This document shows, in pieces, positions 1 to 6,098 of a DNA stretch of 38,251 nucleotides. The position numbers and the translations under genes were made by a program. The stretch lies in the NCBI GenBank assembly GCA_039961735.1, contig JABRVX010000051.1, positions 1 to 38,251 on the forward strand, given 5' to 3'. Origin of the DNA: Fimbriimonadia bacterium (GTDB lineage Bacteria > Armatimonadota > Fimbriimonadia > Fimbriimonadales > JABRVX01). Numbering within the stretch: the stretch's first letter is position 1; each line of letters starts with the position of its first letter. The notes under the pieces are model-generated. The model did no database searches, was not told where the DNA came from, and saw only the letters and a program-made list of their open reading frames with translations.

Positions 1-28
1 ATGCCTCCGCCGCATGCGGCGGAGGCAT
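1..28. repeat. 28-bp perfect palindrome at window edge
   Basis: The first 28 bases equal their own reverse complement: a 12-base arm on each side of a central CATG. In RNA this would fold into a very stable GC-rich hairpin, but no T-run follows, so a classical intrinsic terminator is not shown. Frame 1 stays open from base 1 to a TGA at 43-45, so the palindrome may lie inside the tail of an upstream gene cut by the window edge, or just after it. Its function is unknown. Confidence 0.6.
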
Positions 29-78
29 CGGAGCGGCAGGTGTGAGCGGCCGGGAGGCAGAACCCGATAGCACAAGCA

Positions 79-1152
79 ATGCTGTTTCCATGGACGGTCG
101 CCTTCGGGTTCGCGATGGGAGCCGCGGCGGGCAGCTTCACGAACGTGCTCATCTGGAGGCTGCCGCGCGGCCAGTCCATCCGCGAGCCGCAGTGGAGTTA
201 CTGCCCGAGCTGCAACACTCGCCTCACCTTCCTCGACCTCGTGCCGCTGATCAGCTTCCTCTTACTCGGCGCGCGATGTCGGCACTGCCGCAAGCCGGTG
301 CCCTGGCGCTACTTCTGGGTGGAGCTCGTGTGCGCATCTTTCTGGGCGCTGCTGTGGTGGCAGAACATGGTGGCGGCGTGGGAGCCCGCGACGTTCATCG
401 CGCTCGCCCTGTTCGGAACCGCTCTGGTCGCCATCGTCTGGATAGACTTCGAGCACTACATCATTCCGGACCAGCTAAACGCCTGGCTGCTCCTGGTGGG
501 CCTAGCACTCGGCGTCTATCGTCTCGCCACGCACGACCCGACTGCATGGGCGCATCTGGGCAGCCTGCGGCTGCCCGCGTTCCTTCTCGGGGCCTGGACC
601 GGAACACTGATCCTGTGGGGTATCGGAGCCTTCGGACGCATCTTGTTCCGCAAGGACGCCATGGGCCACGGAGACGTGAAGATGATGCGCGGAGCCGGCG
701 CCCTGCTGCCGATGGACATGCTGCTGGCCTCCATCGGCATCGCGGTCGCTCTCGGAGCGGTTCTGGGGGCTGCGATGCTCATCTACTTGCGCTCGCGTCG
801 CAGTTCGGAAGAGCAAACGGAGCCGGAAGAGGAGCAGCCCCCTGAGCCTCCGGAACCCCTCGCGCTTCTTCCAATATGGTTGCTCTACTATCTGCTCTGG
901 CTGGACTTGCTGCCTCTCTTCGTGCCCAAAGTGGGTGCCGCAGTGGATGGGTTCGTTCTGCGGCTATCCAAAAAGGTCGCGCCGGACGCAAAGCTGGAGG
1001 AGGATGAAGCCGAGGAGGCTTTCCAGCCGACGCCGACCACCATCGCCTTCGGCCCGTTTCTGGCGATGGGGGTTGCAGCGACCCTCTTGCTAACGCCGCA
1101 AATCCGAGCGGCCATCCGCGCATACCTGCACTGGATCACGGGAGGTAACTAA
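79..1152 (+). CDS. pilD: Prepilin leader peptidase / N-methyltransferase (PilD, A24 family)
   Basis: This inner-membrane aspartyl protease cuts the leader from type IV prepilins and methylates the new N-terminus. The N-terminal domain shows GSFTNVLIWRLP (18-29) and two zinc-type cysteine pairs, C42/C45 and C67/C70. The two catalytic aspartates are D123 (WIDFEHYIIPD) and D199 (GHGDVKMM). The end GPFLAMG (325-331) is the usual family C-terminus. At 357 residues it is longer than the usual 250-290. The extra length is an insert at about 240-320 with an acidic, Pro-rich stretch and a hydrophobic segment (261-283), placed between the second catalytic loop and the last helix. ATG 79 is the only start in frame after a TGA at 43-45, and no good ribosome site precedes it. 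The pilin genes that follow are its likely substrates. The assignment is secure. Confidence 0.95.
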   Translation: MLFPWTVAFGFAMGAAAGSFTNVLIWRLPRGQSIREPQWSYCPSCNTRLTFLDLVPLISFLLLGARCRHCRKPVPWRYFWVELVCASFWALLWWQNMVAAWEPATFIALALFGTALVAIVWIDFEHYIIPDQLNAWLLLVGLALGVYRLATHDPTAWAHLGSLRLPAFLLGAWTGTLILWGIGAFGRILFRKDAMGHGDVKMMRGAGALLPMDMLLASIGIAVALGAVLGAAMLIYLRSRRSSEEQTEPEEEQPPEPPEPLALLPIWLLYYLLWLDLLPLFVPKVGAAVDGFVLRLSKKVAPDAKLEEDEAEEAFQPTPTTIAFGPFLAMGVAATLLLTPQIRAAIRAYLHWITGGN

Positions 1153-1185
1153 GCTTACTGGGCTGGTGCGGGCTCGAACGAAGGC

Positions 1186-1194
1186 TGGTATTAT
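1186..1194 (+). promoter_or_regulatory. Candidate extended -10 promoter for the pilin operon
   Basis: TGGTATTAT fits an extended -10 element (TGn followed by TATTAT, one mismatch to TATAAT). No convincing -35 box is seen 17 bases upstream, which extended -10 promoters can tolerate. Transcription would start near 1201, giving a leader of about 160 bases before the pilin-like gene. Confidence 0.35.
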
Positions 1195-1200
1195 GCATGG

Positions 1201-1342
1201 GTTTGCTGCGGTGCCTGACGGACCAATCGAAAAAGAGACGGTCACCAGGAGAAAAAAGCCGCGTTCCGGCGGGAACAGCGCCCGTGTACGCTCAGTCTAA
1301 CGGGTAAGGTCCCACGGATATCCGAAATCAGTTCTCAAGAGA
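1201..1342 (+). promoter_or_regulatory. Structured 5' leader of the pilin operon
   Basis: This is non-coding sequence between pilD and the first pilin-like gene. Visible structures are GTTCC/GGAAC around a GGCG loop (1263-1276), CCCGT/ACGGG around a 14-base loop (1281-1304), and the palindrome CGGATATCCG (1315-1324). A run of purines with AAAAAA precedes the first hairpin. I could not match it to a known riboswitch, and a c-di-GMP class I fold was considered and not found. It may be a regulatory leader, but that is inference from the spacing and hairpins alone. Confidence 0.3.
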
Positions 1343-1360
1343 ATGAGGGGATTCCCCAGG

Positions 1361-2137
1361 ATGAAAAGGCACGCCTTTACGCTCATAGAGCTTCTCACGG
1401 TCATCGCAATCCTTGCGATCCTCGCAGCGATCATCTTCCCCGTGTACGCCCGCTCCAGGCAAGAGGCCCGAATGACCCAGTGCATGTCGAACCTGAGCAG
1501 CATTCATTCGGCGCTGAAGCTTTACCACCAAGATTATCAGGCTTATCCCATCATCCTGATGGGGTATGTGGAGCGTTACTCGGGAGGCGGCATCGTCCCG
1601 CCGGACAAACTGGTCAACTCGCCCCTGTACAAGGACCGGGTAGACACCATCGCCACGTTCAAGTGCCCGATGAACAAGACCGAACGGGGCGACGTGGTGG
1701 TCCAAGCCGTGTATCCTCGGGTCCAGCATCTGGTCAACGGACAGTGGCGCGCGGCCAACAACCTCGCTGGGCAGATTGTCCAATACCCCGGAGGCGGTAA
1801 CGCCGAGTTCTACGCCTACGACAGCTACGACATCGGGCTGATTCGCTCGCCTGCCGACGGCTCACCGATTTACGAGCTTCATTACATGCTGTTCTGGACG
1901 GACCTCGGCCTATCCGGCGGGGGCAGGGATGATGACCTCCGGCAGCTCGGCTACCGCTTCCCGGACGAGAGCGCCATCGTGACTTGGTGTACCTATCACC
2001 GCGATTACGGCGCCCCGGGCAACACGGAACCGAAGCGCGAGAAGGCAGACATCGTGTTGACCCTGAGCGGCACGGCCAAGAAAATGGACTCGCTAAACAT
2101 GGCGCTGCGCGGGTTCGGCAACGCCGAGAACTTCTAG
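1361..2137 (+). CDS. Type IV pilin-like / pseudopilin protein (258 aa)
   Basis: A short basic leader (MKRHA) is followed by a classical class III N-terminus, FTLIELLTVIAILAILAAII, with Glu at mature position 5. The predicted cut is after Ala5, not Gly; Ala at -1 is common in Armatimonadota and Planctomycetes pilin-like proteins. The rest is a soluble globular domain of about 225 residues with one likely disulfide-capable pair region. The C-terminal third (from about residue 205, DESAIVTWCTYHRD) resembles the many pseudopilins of unknown role in these phyla. ATG 1361 is preferred over ATG 1343 because GAGGGG at 1345-1350 is a well-spaced ribosome site and the longer form would put extra residues before the basic leader. 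Being the smallest and first of the pilin set, it could be the FimU-like initiator or a filament subunit. Which one cannot be told from sequence. Confidence 0.88.
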   Translation: MKRHAFTLIELLTVIAILAILAAIIFPVYARSRQEARMTQCMSNLSSIHSALKLYHQDYQAYPIILMGYVERYSGGGIVPPDKLVNSPLYKDRVDTIATFKCPMNKTERGDVVVQAVYPRVQHLVNGQWRAANNLAGQIVQYPGGGNAEFYAYDSYDIGLIRSPADGSPIYELHYMLFWTDLGLSGGGRDDDLRQLGYRFPDESAIVTWCTYHRDYGAPGNTEPKREKADIVLTLSGTAKKMDSLNMALRGFGNAENF

Positions 2138-2171
2138 CAACGGCCTGCGCGGCTGGGCCAGCGACTTGTGC

Positions 2172-2193
2172 CCCGGTCCTCGAGAGGACCGGG
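2172..2193 (+). terminator. Intergenic hairpin after the first pilin gene
   Basis: CCCGGTCCT and AGGACCGGG form a 9-bp perfect stem around CGAG, between the first pilin-like gene and the PilV-like gene. There is no T-run; the next gene's ribosome site starts two bases later. It is better read as a processing or stability element, or a partial terminator that sets pilin above minor-pilin expression, than as an operon end. Confidence 0.5.
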
Positions 2194-2194
2194 C

Positions 2195-2200
2195 TGAGGA
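2195..2200 (+). promoter_or_regulatory. Ribosome binding site deciding the GTG 2206 start
   Basis: TGAGGA lies 5 bases before GTG 2206. The in-frame ATG at 2218 has no comparable site, so GTG 2206 is preferred; either start gives a valid prepilin leader. Confidence 0.55.
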
Positions 2201-2205
2201 CGAAT

Positions 2206-4119
2206 GTGAGTGGACATATGTGGAAACGGCGGATAGGCGGCGCCTCGCTCGTCGAGGTGCTGGTGGTCATCGTGATCCTGGTCGTCGGGATCTTCAGTAT
2301 CGTGCGCTTGTTTCCGGGCGGCTTCCTCGTTCTCGAACGCGGCAAAGAGCAGGCGATGGCCGCGCAACTCAACAAGCAGATGCTGGAGCGCCTGAAGGGG
2401 CGGCTGGAGAACCTGCCCGAGGGCATCTACCCCGTGAAGTACACATTGGTCGGCGGGAGATTGGTGCTAGAGGTAGACCCCGAAACGCGACCGGACGACC
2501 TAGGGTACTGGGAGACCGACGACCCGGATTTGATGGGGCAGATCGACCCCCATTACACCAGCGACGTCAACCGGATCCGGCGAATCATCGGCGAAAGTCT
2601 GCGCATTCCGGCGCCGAAGCCGATCGGTTCGGACCTGACGGACCCCCGGTACATCGGCGGTCTGTACCAAGTGCAGTTCGCTCCGATCCTGTACGACCCG
2701 AGGGTGTTTGTTGTCTACAGTACGCCGCTGCAGCGCCGGTGGGTCAGTCGAAGCAGTCACACCGATCCCGTTGCCATCGGTCGCGTGCGCCGCATGGTTC
2801 AGGAGTACTACCTGGACCCGAACTTGGGCGCGATCTGGCTGCCGGTCTCGCCGACACAGAACATCACCTATAAGGTGGACGTATCGGTGTGGGTAGAAGC
2901 CAATGGGCGGTTCGAACGACACGACTACATTGATATTCCGCTGACTACCGATCCCAGCATGCTGGTCAGTGCGGACGGTTTCTTCCCTCCACCGCCAGCC
3001 CTGAACGCTATCACGGGCTTTGACTTGAAACCTCTCATCGTCCAGGCTGGCGAGCAGTTCCATTCCATCATATGGAACTCGGTTCGGGTCGCTCGAACCT
3101 TTACCGAGATCCCGGTCGACTCAGACTGGAATCCAGACGATCCGTATCAGTACAAGATGCTGAACTACTCGCTCGGACTAGTGCTCTTCAACCCGGCGGG
3201 ATACGAGTTCCGTGAGCTACGCAATCGCCAGATGGTGCCACTGCAGGCTACCTTCAACTACGACGTGCTGGATTGGCACATCATCGTAGACGAGCGGCGT
3301 GTCGGCGACAAAACCCCCCACAACATCAAACTGACGTTGGACCGTATCAAGCGCATCGGGGACCTGAACAACGACAATACACGATTCCAGGGAATCAACC
3401 TCCAGTTCGACGGCCGCGATCACGATCTGCTCATCGTGGATGTCGCTGACGGTTCGGTGATCGTGAACCGTCCTAATCGGCAGTCTTTCGACTTCGACGC
3501 CCTCAAGGGTATCGTGCGGCTCACTGACGAAGTGCTGGTATTGCGGCCCGATAACACGGAAGAGCTGCGCTCGCCCGCCGGTCGCACCTATCGCTTCTTG
3601 TATATGGGTCACGACGATTGGGGCGTGCAGGTCCAAAAGGCCCCTGCCACCTACAACGTCGTCTACGGGCTGCCGGCATCGAGAAATCTCGGCATTCGTC
3701 AGGCGTATGTGCCGAGCGACCGGCCCGGAACTCGCATCTACTTCCCCCAGTGCGACCTCGGCAAGCGAGTCGTGATTCAGGAGTACCGTTACATTGCCCG
3801 AAACGGTAGTAAGCAAGTCGGACGCAGCGAAGACTTCGTCATCCTCGCGCCACGCCCGGGTGACGCCATACAACTGCCGTACATCGACATCGCGGACGAC
3901 TCGCACCATCCGGATGCCGACCGCTTCGACTTTGAAAGCACCGGTAGCCCGGTGGATGCCATAACCGGAGTGTCGCTGAAGGTGCGCGTGGTGTGGGCGC
4001 CCACCCAACGGGAACGCTCGGCAGAGGCACGCGCCAACTCCTACCCGAGCCTGCGGTTCCTCCCCATGTGGCGCAAGATAGATTTCGATACCCATCTTAC
4101 GAGGGAAGTGGCGGACTGA
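2206..4119 (+). CDS. Oversized PilV-like minor pilin (637 aa)
   Basis: A 12-residue leader ends in RRIGG and is followed by ASLVEVLVVIVILVVGIFSI, a type IV prepilin N-terminus with Glu5. The Val-rich hydrophobic helix that starts ASLVEV is typical of PilV/GspI-type minor pilins. The remaining 600 residues are a very large soluble region with no domain I recognise; minor pilins are normally 150-250 residues. The region has beta-rich, Tyr/Asp/Pro-containing segments and repeated short phrases about values and positions such as LIVDVADGSVIVN, suggesting several beta-sandwich modules. It ends in a TGA sharing its A with the next gene's ATG, so the two are translationally coupled. The role, as a minor pilin near the pilus tip, is inferred from N-terminus and gene order. 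Confidence 0.82.
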   Translation: MSGHMWKRRIGGASLVEVLVVIVILVVGIFSIVRLFPGGFLVLERGKEQAMAAQLNKQMLERLKGRLENLPEGIYPVKYTLVGGRLVLEVDPETRPDDLGYWETDDPDLMGQIDPHYTSDVNRIRRIIGESLRIPAPKPIGSDLTDPRYIGGLYQVQFAPILYDPRVFVVYSTPLQRRWVSRSSHTDPVAIGRVRRMVQEYYLDPNLGAIWLPVSPTQNITYKVDVSVWVEANGRFERHDYIDIPLTTDPSMLVSADGFFPPPPALNAITGFDLKPLIVQAGEQFHSIIWNSVRVARTFTEIPVDSDWNPDDPYQYKMLNYSLGLVLFNPAGYEFRELRNRQMVPLQATFNYDVLDWHIIVDERRVGDKTPHNIKLTLDRIKRIGDLNNDNTRFQGINLQFDGRDHDLLIVDVADGSVIVNRPNRQSFDFDALKGIVRLTDEVLVLRPDNTEELRSPAGRTYRFLYMGHDDWGVQVQKAPATYNVVYGLPASRNLGIRQAYVPSDRPGTRIYFPQCDLGKRVVIQEYRYIARNGSKQVGRSEDFVILAPRPGDAIQLPYIDIADDSHHPDADRFDFESTGSPVDAITGVSLKVRVVWAPTQRERSAEARANSYPSLRFLPMWRKIDFDTHLTREVAD

Positions 4120-6074
4120 TGATAGGTACTCGCAGTCACCGCTTGGCCCGAACCGGCTTCACGATGGTGGAGATCCTGGTGGTGCTCGCCATCACGTCGG
4201 TGCTGATGTTGCTCGTGTTCGGGCCGATGATCCAATCGTTCAACACGACGCGCTCCGCACAGGCGGAATCGGAAGCGCAGGACCTGGCACGACGCCTGAT
4301 CGAGCAGATATCTACCGATCTGGCGAATGCTACCTATGTGCGCGACAACAGCGCCCCCGAGGCCTCGATCGACATCGTGTTACCTAACTCGTTGTTCGCC
4401 ACGAACCGACCAGAAGGCCAGCGGATCCTGCGTCTGCCTTATGCGAAGATTGACTTCTTCCCCCCTGCTCAGGGTGATCCGAACAACCCGGAGTACAACC
4501 CCTACATAGACAAGACCGACCCGACGCTGAGAAACCGTGCCCCCATCGGCAAGTTGGCCCTGCCGCTGGCGCGAGGGGTGTCCATGGTTCGCTACTTCGT
4601 CGGGCTGGCCGATCCGTTCTCCGAGTATCGTAACTCCAGCGAGGATCGCTTCGCCGTTGCGGGTAGGGCAGACAATACCTTCGTATTGTATCGTGCCGAG
4701 ATCGTGCCGAGACTGAGCGATGGTAGTGTCAATACGGACTTTTTCGAAGTGGGCCCCGACGGGCAACCCCTACTCGATGACCCGTTGTTCTTTACGGTGC
4801 TTCAGAACGATTCCAACGAGAAGCGAAACCGGGTTGCCAACTGGCTGCGAGCATCACAGGTTATCACGCCGCTGGATCGCGTGGACCTGATCCAGATCGT
4901 ACGTGACCAGAAGTCGCAGGAGCCAGTGTTCGACGATTCCGGTCGGCCGCAGGTGCTGCCGCTGCTAACCATGCAGCCCTCGAAGGTGGACGACGAGCCT
5001 GCATCGCCGCACAACACTACCAGCTTGGGGGAGGAGTTTCCGGAGAAAATCCCATCCGGCTTCCGCACCAAGAGTGGTGGCTGGACGGAGACCTATCGTA
5101 TCACCGTTTGGCGCGATGCGCCGACGGGCTCTCAAGACGTGTACTGGACCGAAGACGAGATGCGCAATGGGCGTTGGGTCAAAACCGTGTGGCATCGGTA
5201 TCCTACGGGCGGGTCGGGTACTGCTCAGGAGCGCGTGTTCGACTTGACCGAGTACATGGATGGCTTGCAGCGTGGCAATCCGAGATTGGACTGGGCAATC
5301 CAGCCTGGCATAACATCGGACCCGATGGCGTTCGTGGTCGACCCGGTTTCCGGCAAGATCGTGACCAACCTGCCGAGAGAGCATTTCAACCCTGATGCAA
5401 CCGAATGGCTGCCAAGCACCGGCCCTGCGCTAACGTATCTGCAGGACACGAACCCCGATCCGACGACCATCAACGGCGCTTTCAACTACCAGTATCGCAA
5501 GTACCCGCAGTGGGGACGAAGGATCGAGCGGTTCGTGCGCATTCGAGACGATGCCACCTCGGTGGTCCGCGGCGATCCCAACTCGCCGCTGTCCCTGTGG
5601 TCGAGCGCATCCATCGCGCCAGGGTCGGAGAAGGTGTTCGGTCCCGATCAGAGGCCGGGGCCTAATTACGGGAACACCGTGCTCTATCGCCGCGTGCCGA
5701 CACTGGATGCCGAGCCCGGGCCGAACGAGTATAGGATCAACTACACCGACCTGCCGTACGATCCCGCAGCGCTCGCCGGCATCGGTTTCAACGTTAACGA
5801 TCCGGACGTGAAGGCGTTCATCCTACCACGGTTCGAGGCCGGCTACATCAAGTTCTATTCGGACCCGAACTATCCGATGCCCGGTGGAAGCCGTAACATT
5901 CGCATCACCTACCACTTCCAGCTCAATCGGCCAGGCGACGTGTTCACTGTGGATTACGCGACGAAGGAAGTGGTTTTGGTGTCGCTGGCCATCCGGCGCT
6001 ACGATGCGTCCAGAGGTCGCCCTCACATGGTGAGCCTGACTAACCGCGTGAACGTGCGCAACTTCCTTAAGTAG
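4119..6074 (+). CDS. Oversized PilW-like minor pilin (651 aa)
   Basis: The leader MIGTRSHRLARTG is followed by FTMVEILVVLAITSVLMLLV, a canonical type IV prepilin start with Gly at -1 and Glu5; this N-terminal form resembles PilW/GspJ. After the membrane helix comes an amphipathic stretch (STRSAQAESEAQDLARRLIEQ begins near residue 45) typical of the alpha1-C helix. About 580 residues of beta-rich extracellular sequence follow with no recognised domain. The ATG overlaps the stop of the preceding gene by one base and GAGGGAAG at 4101-4108 can serve as ribosome site. It is far larger than known PilW proteins (about 250-350 residues). The assignment to the minor-pilin tip set is by N-terminus and order, not by the large domain. 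Confidence 0.82.
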   Translation: MIGTRSHRLARTGFTMVEILVVLAITSVLMLLVFGPMIQSFNTTRSAQAESEAQDLARRLIEQISTDLANATYVRDNSAPEASIDIVLPNSLFATNRPEGQRILRLPYAKIDFFPPAQGDPNNPEYNPYIDKTDPTLRNRAPIGKLALPLARGVSMVRYFVGLADPFSEYRNSSEDRFAVAGRADNTFVLYRAEIVPRLSDGSVNTDFFEVGPDGQPLLDDPLFFTVLQNDSNEKRNRVANWLRASQVITPLDRVDLIQIVRDQKSQEPVFDDSGRPQVLPLLTMQPSKVDDEPASPHNTTSLGEEFPEKIPSGFRTKSGGWTETYRITVWRDAPTGSQDVYWTEDEMRNGRWVKTVWHRYPTGGSGTAQERVFDLTEYMDGLQRGNPRLDWAIQPGITSDPMAFVVDPVSGKIVTNLPREHFNPDATEWLPSTGPALTYLQDTNPDPTTINGAFNYQYRKYPQWGRRIERFVRIRDDATSVVRGDPNSPLSLWSSASIAPGSEKVFGPDQRPGPNYGNTVLYRRVPTLDAEPGPNEYRINYTDLPYDPAALAGIGFNVNDPDVKAFILPRFEAGYIKFYSDPNYPMPGGSRNIRITYHFQLNRPGDVFTVDYATKEVVLVSLAIRRYDASRGRPHMVSLTNRVNVRNFLK

Positions 6075-6098
6075 GAGCCGCGAGGAGTGAGTCCGATC

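Noticed and set aside
42-845. 267-codon + strand open frame overlapping pilD
   Set aside because: It is Arg/Ala/His-rich with no fold signature and lies in another frame of the clear PilD gene; a product of GC-rich codon bias.
1201-1342. c-di-GMP class I riboswitch
   Set aside because: The hairpins and A-run invited the comparison, but the conserved core and the GAAA tetraloop with receptor could not be placed. Kept only as an unnamed structured leader.
3217-4095. 292-codon antisense open frame in the PilV-like gene
   Set aside because: No recognisable features, and the + frame has the prepilin N-terminus and coupled neighbours.
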